A stretch of 64,000 nucleotides of DNA from Haemonchus contortus (taxonomy: Eukaryota > Nematoda > Chromadorea > Rhabditida > Trichostrongylidae). The notes beneath the pieces were generated by a model, which was given only the letters and a program-made list of their open reading frames with translations, had not been told where the DNA came from and ran no database searches. A program made the position numbers and the translations under genes. Below, piece after piece: positions 11,855 to 24,269 of the stretch. The stretch spans positions 9,616,505 to 9,680,504 of the forward strand of contig LS997565.1 of NCBI GenBank assembly GCA_000469685.2, written 5' to 3'. The stretch's first letter is position 1. Every line of letters starts with the position of its first letter.

Positions 11855-12770
11855 AGGGATATCCTACTTTATATAATTCGCTAAGTGTGTCTGTTGGTGT
11901 GTCTGTGTGTGTTTGGCCGGAAATTCATAACTCCTGTTCCAGTGGACCTAGAAAGCTTAAATTTGATAGCAGTACAAGGGGCAGCATGGAAACTCTTATG
12001 GCAGGTGGCAGGACCGGAATCCGCCCGCAGGGGACGAGGCGTGCACGATAGAAATTTTAGGTCACAAATTCACAACTCCTGTCCCAGTGGACCCAAAGCG
12101 TTCAAAATTGGTAGGAGTACAGGAAGCAGGATAGGAACACTGATGGTGATAACATTTAAAAGGAGTTGATAAAGAGCCTTGAAAAGCGAGAGCCACAGGA
12201 ACCGTTACTTACTTCCTGTTAACGACAGAGCTTTGGCACTTCGGAAAACTATTAGAGACTGATAGAAACTGATAGGAGGCGAGAGCCAATAAGTCTACAA
12301 CGTCTTTCATACTAACAACTGAGCATTCCAGTCGATAGTGCAGGATGTAAAGAGACCGCAGTTAATTAGTGATGAGGACAGGTAATAACGAGCGTTGCAA
12401 TCTCCTCCGTGTCAACAGTGGAACCCTTCCAAAGACGGCAATTAGGATGTGACGTTGTCGTAGGTACTCTGTGACAGGGATTGATAACAACTGATAAGAA
12501 CTGATATGGGACCTTAGAGAGCAAAAGGGTATTTATGATCAAACACTGGCTCTTTAATAGTGTAAATGCTGTGATAGCGACCGACCAAAGACATTTCTCC
12601 ATAATGAAATGAGAATTTTGTTCATTTCTTGCTATTGTACTACGACCGTTACTCAGTAAGCTTTGTGCCACAATGAAGTACTACGATTCCTTTCTGAGAT
12701 ATCAATTGTGACTAAACTCATCGGACTGCTAATGTTTGGGTTTCCCAATCAATGAAAAATCCGTGGAGAA
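11855..12770 (+). repeat. GT-headed 145-bp-monomer repeat family, copy 1
   Basis: Begins with ATCCTACTTTATATAATTCG then CTAAGTGTGTCTG and a short GT-rich tract, then GGCCGGAAATTCATAACTCC. The monomer start AAATTCA.AACTCCTG occurs at 11921 and 12066 (145 bp apart). The right part shares TTTTGTTCATTTCTTGCTAT, TACGACCG.TAC and CAATGAAG with copy 2. No coding potential. Confidence 0.8.
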
Positions 12771-12827
12771 AATGTTCCATTGATAACTAAGTACCTAGGC
12801 CGGCGGTCCAACTGTTTATCAGTTAAG

Positions 12828-13580
12828 ATCCTACTTTTTGCAATTCGCTAAGTATGTACTTTGGTGTGTCGGTGTCTGTGTGTTTGACCGGAAATTCATA
12901 ACTCCTGCTCAGTAGACCTAGAAAGCTCAAATTTGGTAGGAGTACAGAGGCAGCATGTGAACACTTATGGCAAGTGGCATTACCGGACTCCGCCTACAAA
13001 GGGCGGGGCGTGCGCAATAGAAACTTCAGGTCGCAAATTCTTAAATTCTGCTTATGTGGACGTAGAGCGTTGGAATTTAGTAGGATTACAGAGGGCAGGA
13101 TGTGGACTCTCATAATGGGTGGCAGGCCGGATTCTGCTCACAGGGGGGCGGGGTTGGCGTGAAATAGATGGTTGAGCGAATATTCGTAACTCCTGTTTCC
13201 GTGGACCCAAAGAGTTCGGATTTGGTAGGATCACAGCTTTTCGTATTCACAGTAGAACTTGGGCATTTTAGTAAGTGATGTAGGATATGACGGGATTGCA
13301 GGAATTCGGTGTCAGCAACCGATGACAACTGACAAGAGAACATAAGACGGGATGGTAGAGTAGGGTGACAAAAGTGAGTGGTAAGTGCAGAATCCATTAG
13401 CGGCACAACGATAAGCAGATTAGGATTTTGTTCATTTCTTGCTATTTGATTACGACCGCTACCCAGCAAGGATTGTGACTCAATGAAGGATCCTCTTTGG
13501 TCGATATCATTTGCGACAAAACTTAATCGACCACCAGTAATCTGGAATTTTCAATATCCAAAAAAAGATTGCAGTAGACA
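12828..13580 (+). repeat. GT-headed 145-bp-monomer repeat family, copy 2
   Basis: Same order as copy 1: ATCCTACTTTTTGCAATTCG, GT-rich tract, TTTGACCGGAAATTCATAAC, then three monomers starting at 12892, 13035 and 13180 (143 and 145 bp apart), then GATGTAGGATATGACGGGAT and the shared right part ending near 13575. Copies 1 and 2 lie nearly head to tail, so this may be a tandem duplication. Confidence 0.8.
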
Positions 13581-15390
13581 AAACATCTGTCTCCGTATTC
13601 ATTTTACACGTGTGGGTGTGAATATTCACAGCTACCAAGTTAAGTAACTAATTGCATACTACATAATTTCCACTGAGCTCCTCTAGCTTTACTCCTGAAC
13701 ATTAGCCAACATTCCGTACTAGCCACACACACACGCGGCTTGAAGCTACAAATCATAAGGCAAAGGTTGACTCGAATAAGAGGAAAACCTGCACCCAAGT
13801 TCAAATATGGGTAGTGTCATGTCATGACCCTTCGTGATAATGACGAGAAAATACGAATCCCTCCATACTGATTCCTCGAAGAATCCCTCGAAACTAGTAT
13901 TTCACACGTTTCCGCACCAAAGTGCAAAACATCTGGACCTGGCAATCTTAAACACATAAGAACAAAGCGCTGATACCCTCCGTCAGCATAGACTAAGCGT
14001 CCACTTTCCGGAGTATAAAACGTACGCTTTTCAGTTCTCAACCTCGCCTCAACGACTCAATGTTAAACAAAATCAGACGAGCGACCTCAATCGCTGCAAG
14101 ACACAAACAAGGAGCCAAAGAGCAACCATCTCAAGAAAGAACCAATGTATTACAATTTGTCAGCTGCCGGGCCCATCACCTTTCCACCTTAAGAACAGCG
14201 TAAACATGGTTCCATACTACTTATGTAACGACGTATGCTAATCTCTGTGATGAAGCGAATTCAGACATTCTATCACCGAGCAGTTGAAGCAGGCAGAAAG
14301 GGAACGGCAAGCACTTAGAGAAGTATTAGGAAATATGGGTTGCACGTATTAGAAGCAAAGAAGTATCAGGCAACGCCAAATCGTGCTACGGGAACGACTC
14401 AAGGAGGCACGCAATAAAATGCATACCCACGGCTCAGGCTCTCCTTCTGTTACTAAGAATCGCTAGAAGCCGAGCATGTGCGAATTTAGATTCTACAGAA
14501 GCGTAGAACCAGTCATACCCAACATATCATGAAATTTTCTAGAGATCCCCATCATTGTTTGGTATCATGACTATTTAAGTATGACCGGTGAGTATGACTC
14601 ATTCATTATAAGCTCCGGCATTCGTTTACTCGCAAATACTCGCTTCCCTTTGTTACTCGTTCACTCACAAGTACTCATTACGCTCAATTACGGGTAAGTT
14701 TAAAACAGTTTCGAAAACTTCAATTACAGGCAATGACCACTGGAACTTGCGCATGAGATCCATTCTCGAAGAGGTTGAGCTTCAGCTGAACAGCAACTTA
14801 TCCTGACAAATGCCCCTGCATGACTGACGATAATAGAGTCGTGTTCGGTTCTGCTGCCACGACGGCAGGGAAGAAAAGGTCATCTCTATCGCGCCTAGGA
14901 CTTGATTTAGCTGCTGCTGTCACTTCGCGTAAGATCGATCAGTCTATCGCCTTTTATTATAACCGAGCGTTCATCCTCATCATCATCACAACACTGACCG
15001 AAGTTCAGTAAGACCTAAGGCTAAAAGTGGTCATGCACTTACTGATGAATCTTACTTTGAACACAGGTAATGTGATGTTTCATAGAGATTAGACAAGTCT
15101 CCTGAAACGCAGTAAAAGCATCGTTGCCCTCCACTAACTCTACGCTTACTCGGTTGCCGCGATGGAGCCCCTTTCTCCCTGCTATCAAATGCATGTGCGG
15201 CACTGCACTAGATGAGTGGTGATTTTTGGTCAGTTGTCCCGTTCCGCATGCTGTTTGAATCAAACGGAAGTGAACCCAACTGGCAGACCTATCCTAGAGA
15301 CCCATCCGATGGTCCGTTTTGAGTGGGAGGTGTAATATCAAGCGGTGGTGTATATTGCCTGTTTTTACCTCTAATCACTTGTTTTCAAGT
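13580..15390. other. Intergenic, no supported gene
   Basis: Only short open frames without splice context. Nothing recognisable apart from unremarkable AT/GC mixture. Confidence 0.5.
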
Positions 15391-15394
15391 TCTA

Positions 15395-16010
<616 letters not shown>

Positions 16011-16439
16011 GAACCCAACCAACGAACGCTTGTATCAGAAGCGGGAATCGAAGATTTGGTATATAGAAGATGTTTAGGGAACTCAAGAACAACGTCATTG
16101 AGTTGACAGAGATCAGAAGGCATTGCCTGCTGCGCAAACCGTTTTTGAAACTAGGAAGGACTGATTCTTGGATTATGCGACAGCAGAGGTGTCAGCAGTG
16201 TAGATGCCCTCGTCAACATTTACTAGCCCATGAGTATCAATTCTTACAGCTGTTAATACCCCCCCCCCCCTGTTTCAAGGCTCATTGGAGAGTTACCTAA
16301 GCACCGTATGCCGTCATGACTTACGCTCACTGGTTTGAAGTAGACGCTTGATACCGTCGAGACAGAAGCGGTAGTTGAAACTTCGGACAACCAGGGTGTC
16401 CCTACTCAACATGTAAGGGACTTTTTGAGCTCCTCAACA

Positions 16440-17110
16440 ACCTCACGACCTGGGCTACGTTATTCTGTAAAGAAGCCATTTTCAGCGTGAAGAGAGAGTT
16501 AGACGGGGTGGTACCATCTCGAACATTTTGATGCCGCACGCGAGACCATCACATCATTTGGAATGGGAAACCACTATTCGCATCACCTCCCCTTTGCAAA
16601 CAGCATCGTGCTTATAATGCCCAACAGCGAAAAGGCGGAGGAATGCTGGCTGAACTTGATAGCACTTGCGAGAAGATCAGTCTAAGACTGAGCAAAACGA
16701 AGACGATGTTCCCTGACGCTCCATTTGCGATAGACAGAATAAGTATCTGTGAATGCCCCAGGTTCTCTACGGAAGCAGGATCACTATGCAGCCAGAATCA
16801 TTCAACGCGCTTTGGAAAGGGTGATGCTCGGATTTACCGCATTACACGCAAGTGCAGAATGGAATCATGGATTTCGAGCTCCGTCGACGAACAAATGACA
16901 GGGATAGAGTGCTTACGCTAAAGACTCGAAAATTAGAGGGACCGAATACGTTATTTGTTATCGTGATGACCGATGGACCAAGGCGGTTACCGACTGGATT
17001 TCCCCGGACCAGATTGGCGGCTAGGGTATCGGCGAGATTATTTACGACAGATCTGAACGAAGGGTATGTTATGATTCATGACCCTCGAGCGAAGATGCTC
17101 CACTGAACTT
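16440..17110 (+). pseudogene. Degenerate RTE-type LINE reverse transcriptase fragment
   Basis: Translations in shifting frames match the RTE-type endonuclease-RT common in hookworms (recalled family). HHLPFANSIVLIMPN (about 16580) corresponds to the HHLRFADDIVLITP region, with the catalytic Asp pair replaced by Asn-Ser. The next frame gives MLAELDSTCEKISLRLSKTK and PDAPF..D.ISICEC (16643-16770). Further on, DDRWTKAVTDWI (about 16968-17005) matches the C-terminal part. Several frame shifts and stops separate these pieces and the middle is shortened. Inactive relic. Flanks grade into the composite repeat at 17300. Confidence 0.75.
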
Positions 17111-17299
17111 GCGGAATGTGAAGGGGACTAATGTAGACGTTACTGGCTCCGCTATAACAGATCGATGGTCAAAGGGACGACAGGTGATACATATGATTAA
17201 CAAATTCAGTCAGCGACAGCTTCCTTATTCTCGCCATTATTCGTAGTTGGGAAAACGTCGAAAATTTACATCGGCATGCCGAATAAGTAATTTATGAGA

Positions 17300-17520
17300 G
17301 TGGTGGTGGAGGTGGTGTAGTGGCAAGTGGTCAGGGTTTCGAATCCCAGATCGATATCCGCCTTCGCCAACCAAGCCTTCCATTCCTCCTGGGTTGGTTA
17401 ATTGCTACCAGTCTAGTCGGGAAGGATAAAAGCACTGACTTGTATAACGGCTGGCCACCGCATGTCATGGCCCTGGCAAAGTGGAGATTACAGAGATGAG
17501 CCGAGTACAAGAGAGTAAGA
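17300..17520 (+). repeat. SINE-like tail of composite repeat (partial copy C)
   Basis: GGTGTAGTGGCAAGTGG followed by GGGTTTCGAATCCCAGATCG looks like tRNA-type A and B box sequences but only about 12 bases apart. Then CGATATCCGCC, GGTTAATTGCTACCAG, GGATAAAAGCACTGACTTGT and GGCTGGCCACCGCA match 24040-24160 and, more loosely, 5120-5250. It lies about 380 bp before the start codon of lectin gene 2. Confidence 0.7.
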
Positions 17521-17898
17521 TATCCATATAAACACAGATCAAGAGAGTTCTGGCCGGCAGCTTCGCGCGCGGGAAATCTGTTTTGGTAGTTGCGAAATTT
17601 GAGTTGTGGGAAACTAGAGGTAATAGGCAGATATGCAATAGATAGTACAACAAAGCGAATAATGATACACAACAACAGAAGTATGCTTACAACTTTACAT
17701 TGTGGTTACATTCTATACGTATTTACAGTACAGCAATACGCCTTTTTTCCACCTGTTCTCGATTCTTTGGACACCTATGCGATGAAGATGGAGATGAAAG
17801 TTGAGTAAAAAAACATCAGCGATCATTTGTTCCATTACGGGTTCCAATCATGAGAGAGCACCTTTGTGATGAATATTTTTCATTCCGATTCAGACTAT

Positions 17899-20620
17899 AT
17901 GCTGTTATTCATTTTGATGGCATCGACTCCTATTCGGATAGGGGCTGATGAGGGCTATCCTTTGTACCTCGAAAATGAATACTATGCATGTTCGCCCTGG
18001 ATCTATATTCACAAATTCAAAAAATGCTACATAGTAAGTCAAAGACTCACAAAACGTAATCCCGAATTTAGCTAATTGGCTTGCTTGCAGAAGTTCTGCA
18101 TCGACCGTTGGTACAATGAACAAAAAGAACTTTGTTCTAAATTGGGAGGAAGCATGGTGGACATCTGCAGCCCAGAAGAGAATTTCTACGTCTCGAGTGG
18201 GTGTCGTCGCTCTGATTTCTGTGTTTCGATTCTTACGACAATTTTTACAGCCTGTATCACTACTTCACGCTAAGACAACCTCCTTTACAAAACAGTTCGA
18301 CGTCATGAATTGGGCACAAACCTCTGGGCTCATGACCCTTTTGCACTGAGCCTACTCGAGTGATTCTTCGGAGGCACAAGTTACAGTAAAAATGTTTTCG
18401 AGTTTTTCCCCTGGAATGTATCTTTGGCCTCCATGTGTGCCGTATAGGACACCGTTAGGTCGAAAATGGGCCTGAATAGGTGGTAATGAGGGCTCGAAAG
18501 TGGCTTTCCCAGCAACTGCACCGAAAGGCGAACGTGTTTCAGCGACGTTTTAGAGATTACGTCATTCGTAATGGAGCACTTATGCTGATAACTCGAACAT
18601 TCGAGACCCATAGCGATTGCGGAAGGCAGTTTTTGGCAATTCGGCAATTCGGCAATTTGGCATTTATGGTGATGAACCAAAATTTTATTTTGGCTTCTTA
18701 CCATAAATGTACCGAAACCTAAAGCAGGGAACCTTATTCTCATGCATTTATGTGAAACGTCTCTTGAAGGCACACTTCACGATTGTCTCAAGGTATCTTC
18801 GAGGCTTCATCAAAATAAGGAAGGCATTACTACGTTTAAGAAGGTATTGGAAGGTATTCGGAAGAGATTCGGTCGTGCGCAATCACTAGGAAACTGACTA
18901 CGAGATGACAGCATGTGCCTCCCACTCTCGCTATGGGTCACAGCTTCGCTACACGCCGTTGCAACATTCCTCCTTTGGCTGTATGCGTCGACAGAGCCTC
19001 TTATTTCCCTTCCCCACTCCCTAATTGGGCTGGCCGTCTTTCGACCCAAAACGCCCTATATAGTACACTATGGAGCCTATCGTGAAGCCTACGACTTCTT
19101 AGCACCAGGGCTGTCACTACACCGCGCACGCACTTTTCGACGCGCATTACCGTTTCAATCGATTGCGCTGCGCGCCGTCTGCATCAATAGATACATGGCA
19201 TAGGGCGGCGCGCAGAGTGTGCACACAACATCTTGCCATTCCGTTCCATGTCAAAATACCGCACAGTCATCTCCTTTTTTTTGTGTGTAGTTATCTTCGC
19301 ATCGTCGTCGTCATTGACTGACCTCGTCTACGGAAGGGATCGCGGAGCAGGGAACATCGCACTGCCAAGTCAGGATAGAAGGAGGAGGGGCTCGAGGGTG
19401 TGAGGAGGAGAGTGGGTAGGATGCAAGCTGCTAGCTGCCGCCGAGCAGCTAAGTCCACCAGTAGCTAGAGGAGGATACGAGCACCAGGGAACCTCAGGAC
19501 GAGCGAGGGAATTCGGGGCCGCGGGACGCACGGTCCATGCGTGTCCGTGGACACATTGTTTGTCCTCTTCGCCGAAGGCAGCGGGTGCCGACGATCCCTA
19601 GTGACGCACGAACTCCCTGTCAATTTCTCTTCGCATACGCTGTTGTATGAAGATAAATTTCATAGTCTAGCCTGTTCTTTCTTATGATAACAGTTACATC
19701 GGGCAAGTACCAGTTATTTCGCATTTTCGATAGTTCGTAACACTTATGATTAGAAGCTTATTTCTAAATATATATTATATATATATTATATATACATGCA
19801 TGTATGTCGTGTATGCACGGCCAGAATGAAGCTAGTGGGTCCGCAGCAGCAAGGAAAAGGTAATAGGTGCTACAACAACCATCCTTACGGCAGTACCCTC
19901 AACACGCACTCTTGCTCCCATCGCGACCTGGGAGGCGTTAGGAAGGACCGCCTAAACGCGTGGCCAGGTAATAACATCAGCGCGTGTACAGACGTCGGTG
20001 ACCTACGCACCCCATCTCGCGACTGAGCCAGAGGCTCTTCCTAGTTAACCATAATTGAGGCTTTAATTATTACAACGAATTTTGACCAAAAAAAAGAAAA
20101 AGAACTTTATCCACCCCGGCATCGGGGTCATTGCCGTCATCTGGAGGTTATCTTTTCGCAATTCTTGAGTTGTCGTTTCCTAATTTGGATTCTTTGGCCT
20201 TCTTTGAATTGGAATTTTCAGTGTTGTCGCGTTTCCATAATAAAGCTCGAGATCCAGCGACTGATCGTTATACATTCATTGCATTAAGAAAGAAACCAGG
20301 ATTTGCAAGAGAATGGTATTGGAATAGTGGTGCAAATTGCACATATTTCAACTGGAGTTATAAAAATAACGATCCAGATTTTCCGCTGTGGGAACACGCT
20401 ACCGCTGTACTGTTGCCTGACTCTTTTTTCGCATTTTTAATAAAATATACTGATGAAAAAACAACAGTTTCAGCTCTATACTCCAATATATAATGCTTTC
20501 GATGAATGGGCCAGTGTTTCTGAACTATGGACAGGGAAGGTTATATGCCAAATTACAGACTGCAATATCGACAAAATAGGACTGGGATCTGAATATTCGA
20601 CTTTAACTTCAGATGATTGA
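17899..20620 (+). CDS. Secreted C-type lectin domain protein (gene 2), four exons
   Basis: Exons 17899-18033, 18091-18196, 20222-20406 and 20474-20620 (stop TGA) keep phase and give 190 residues. Signal peptide MLLFILMASTPIRIG, then a Tyr-Leu-Glu-Asn...Cys-Ser-Pro-Trp-Ile-Tyr segment almost identical to gene 1. Exon 2 has the same length (106 bases) and the pattern KFC...LC...IC...EEN. Exon 3 has FIAL for WIGL and WYWNSGANCTYFNWS, a typical W.G...YFNW loop. Exon 4 has DEWAS...W..KVICQITDC. Compared with gene 1 it has a longer C-terminal tail. Oddities: intron 2 is 2,025 bp against 527 bp in gene 1 and is filled with repeat-like sequence; the exon 3 donor (GTACTG) is weak, chosen by homology and phase; the usual poly(A) hexamer is replaced by GATAAA at 20643. 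It may be active or decaying. Role: probable extracellular recognition. Confidence 0.8.
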
Positions 20621-20639
20621 TTTTGAAGGTTACTAACTT

Positions 20640-23040
20640 ATTGATAAAAAGCTTTTCTTTTGAAATGTGATCTTCCTGCTTTTCTCTGTTATCAGTAGCT
20701 CACGGCTTTATCAAAAGTAGGGTGCATGGTGAACAATTGTTCCTGACCATGTTTCCTGAGATGAACCTAGGAAAAAAAAGATAGGCTTTTGAAGTGAAAG
20801 GGAATTTTGTTTGAGAAAATTCAGTTCATCAGAAATGGCAGGAGAGGTAATAGCTTCTTGTGTTGTTTGGGAATGAGCTTGTAAAGCAACAAGAAATGCC
20901 CTTCTAGAAAGGACCACGCTGTTGGAGGGGGAACAAATTTGACGGTATCACCTTGAGTATATCTATAGGAATCATTACCCTTCGCTAAGCCGCAGCCTAG
21001 GGGCAGCTGCTGCCTTACCATAAGAAAGCAGTCCTGATCGTTACATTGGCATTTTCTGGTTCTTGAGGGTAAGGGTAGTATAGTCCTGCATACATAACCT
21101 CATGGTCACCCCTCTGATAACCCTTGATATCACCTTATCGAACCGTATTACATTCAACCACCCATGAAATACGACTCCTTCCGCCATTTGTTAAAATTCT
21201 AGGACCAAACATACCAGTAAGATTACCAAAACAACTGAGAATTCAGAGGCACGCCTTTAATCAATCCCATCGTTAGATATTACTTCCTCTCGACATTCAT
21301 CGCAGAGATACTTAGTCGATTATGTACGGTAGGGCCCTTACGTTCATTTCACCTGACTGTTGCCGAGCTTCTTTCTCGGGTCTTCGGGCCGGGATCTAAG
21401 CTTTTTCGCCTGTCTCGTTACCTATGTAAGTCTGTCTTGCGATCACAGTGGGAGCTATGGGTTCAGCAGAGATTGAGGATTATCTTTCCACAATAACAAG
21501 AAAACCAAACCATTTTGTAACCACCTCCATGACAACCAAAACAGAGGACGAGATGTTTAAAATCACTTGACTAAAGTTTATTATCACAAAAAAAACAATT
21601 TAAACCACAGGGAACTATGAGGAAGTGAAACCATGCGACATGATTCTGAGTGTTTATGGTTTGAGCACGAGATCAAATCGAATCGTTTACAATTAATACC
21701 AGAACAAATGAGCCACAACAACAAGTAATCAACAAAGGCACGACAGGCACCGTCTGAAACGAAAGGCTATAAAATAGAGAATTACGGGTGTGGGTACTTC
21801 TCCCAGAAAATAGCGCCGCGGTCACAGCATCGGGTCGCGCGCCAGGAAGGGAATGGTTTGAATTCTCTTTGGGAAAGATACGTTAGCTACCGCAGAACAA
21901 CTTGGGGAGAAGTACCGCCATCTGAGTACTGAGAACTGCAAAAAACTACACTTTTTTGACTTAACTGCGTTTACACACTCTGCACTGGCTAGCACCAATC
22001 ATAATACATTTCCTACAAATTTTACTGTCACCTTCGCCCGAAAATCAGTTTGCAGTAGTTCCAGTAACAGAAACATACTATAAGTAGAGTGAAGGCTGTA
22101 CAGAGATTAAGTAATTTAACACCTGAAGATAGAATATTCGAGAAGTTGCTCTAAAGCACAAGCAAAGGGAGGTTTCCATTGAAAAGATTTGTTCTGTGAA
22201 CAAAAATTACGGTATGCAAAGGAACATTCAAAAAAAGGCATCCAAGAAGTCGTTCGTACTAATGGCTTATGACCAGGTTTATAGTCGGACCTCTCGCTTT
22301 CGCCTGTTTACCCTTTCTGTATTATCAAAATCTACATGTGTTTAACATATCCACCAAATTTCTGGTGAATATCATTATCATTAGGCACAATATTTATTTT
22401 TACTATTTAACTTTTTCGACGTGGGAATGCGTCCTACTTTATTTCCGGGTGAATCTTTCGGAAAGTGTTCTCTAGGAATGTTTGCATGAACACAGAAACG
22501 GTAGGCTTGAAGGTCTCTAGCACATCTGTAACAAGCACTTATGCAAAACGCCTTCCATTATAATCTAGCCTCTGGGACCAATCCCCTTTTCCTTGGAGAA
22601 ATATCGTGATACGGCCCCGAGGTTCAGTTCACAATGAAATGGTTACATAGGTTCTTCCCTAGGATGAATATGGGCCTCGAAAGATAGCACATGGGATGTT
22701 GTCGGATTGAGTAGCGACTGCGGCAAAGCATTAAGAAGGGCTCCAAAAGAGCGGCTATGCAACTTGGCCAACGTACACACCTATGAGTGGTCGTATTATG
22801 ATGGCTTCGTTAAAGCTACAGCATTAAGAATGAAGCGTCTGGTGGCTGAAGAATAGTCGCTTAGATGGGAGACCCCAGATGGTTACAGACACATAATCTC
22901 GTACAACCCTTTTACTACTTTGCGGAGCCTTGCGATTTTTAGCGGATGCGAAAATGAAAAGGGTTTTGGGAATAACGCCGAACCATCTCAATGAGAACAG
23001 ATATCAGATATCTGTTCGACAAATCACCTTACTCCTTTCG
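20640..23040. other. Intergenic with one small inverted-repeat element
   Basis: No gene supported. A pair of inverted repeats, GGTACTTCTCCCA at 21793-21805 and TGGGGAGAAGTACC at 21903-21916, bounds a 125 bp stretch with a CG-rich part; this could be a small non-autonomous DNA transposon. The rest is AT-rich with short meaningless frames. Confidence 0.45.
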
Positions 23041-23043
23041 GCA

Positions 23044-23489
23044 TCAGTGGAACAAATTACGAAAATTATTCAGTTCAAATTTAACAGCTTCAGATGATAG
23101 AGGGGTGATAGTGAGCCCATTTCCGTCTATCTGATCCTTTTGCAGACTATTGTGATTCCTCTCACTACTTGTCGTCCATACCGAGTAAATTTCGACAGGA
23201 ACAATATTAAGTAATGATTTTGGGTTTGAAGTAAGAAAGTAGTCAATTTCGCATGATACAGAATAGCACCGACCATATATGAAAACACCGACTCGTTTTG
23301 AAGCCTCAGATAATGAAGTCGCTACCGGAACTGTTGGAGCGGTTGGTAGATTGTCGATGACTGATACGTTTCCTGCGTAGTATAGCCCAGAACATTGAGC
23401 ACATCTGATGGTGATTTGCAATGAAGTTTCATCAGATGATGGAGCTGAGCAGCAAATGGCGACGAATTGTTGCTGGCTATCGGCTGTGT
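23044..23489 (-). CDS. Candidate exon, cysteine-containing, unknown
   Basis: An open minus-strand frame of about 145 codons begins after a good acceptor (GGTTATTTACAG, exon start 23489) and runs to a stop at 23044. It contains QQQFVAICCSAPSSDE, IRCAQCSGLYYAGN and GRCYSVSCEID, i.e. six to seven cysteines in the first half, and could be part of a secreted nematode protein. A donor-like GTATGG lies within it near 23178, so the exon could end there. No first exon or signal peptide was found, because the composite repeat starts immediately upstream (23500). It may be an exon cut off by repeat insertion. Family not recognised. Confidence 0.35.
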
Positions 23490-23499
23490 CTGTAAATAA

Positions 23500-24260
23500 C
23501 CAAGTAAACGCTATGGGGTCCAGGAACTTCCCCCCTAACACGGCGTCGCACACGCCGCACCCGCCGCCTATCGCAGGATTGCGACGGAAGATTGGAGCGC
23601 GCAATTTGTGAGGGTAGGGAGACCTTTAATTATTTGAATTGGCTGGCTGCTCTTTTCAATTCCAATGCGGTCTTGATCGTCGTTTATATAGGAGGAGTCA
23701 TTTTAATTAATCAAGTCTGATAAACATGAAAACTAAAAAGAAACAGAAGAAAAAACGATAAGATCCAATGAAAAAGCAAGCCAGTCAAGAAAAAATATCG
23801 CGTCCTATCGATTGGTGGGAGGCGGGGTGAGTACGGTAATTGCAGTGACATTTGCCGCATGCCGCAAGGGAGAATGCCGCGATAGGGGGAAGTTTCGTTA
23901 CCCAACGCTATGGCACCGTTGTACTAAGTCGTGGTTAGTCAGGGAAATGTGGTTCCAAAATGTTGAGCAGTTCCTTAGCAAGCGGTGCAGTAGCAAGTGA
24001 CCACACAATCATACACATGGCCCAGGACTTGAATCTCAGATCGATATCCGCCCAGACCGACTGAGCCTCCCATCCCTAAGAGGTCAGTTGATTCGTACCA
24101 GGCCCGCAAGGATAAAAGCACTCAGTCGTACATTGGCTCGCCACCGCAATTCATTTTTCAGACCTCATACACTGTACAACGTCCTGCGAAGCTGAGTGAT
24201 GTCGAGTACAGGGCGCATCCCAGGAATGGAGCAGAACGAACCACATACGATATGAAGACA
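23500..24260 (+). repeat. Composite interspersed repeat, copy B
   Basis: Second full copy of the repeat at 4560-5330, same strand and order: GC-rich head (CACGCCGCACCCGCC, GGATTGCGACGGAAGAT), ACCTTTAATTATTTGAATTG, TATAGGAGGAGTCATT, A-rich middle, GAGTACGGTAATT, then a tRNA-like part with GTGCAGTAGCAAGTG (A box-like, about 23983) and GGACTTGAATCTC (B box-like, about 24026), then CGATATCCGCC, GGATAAAAGCACT and GGGCGCATCCCAGGAATGG. Box spacing here is tRNA-like, supporting a tRNA-derived SINE origin for the tail. Confidence 0.75.
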
Positions 24261-24269
24261 CAGTTGAAT

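Noticed and set aside
17318..17345. Possible tRNA gene (A and B box-like)
   Set aside because: Boxes are only about 12 bases apart, with no cloverleaf; it is part of a SINE-like repeat.
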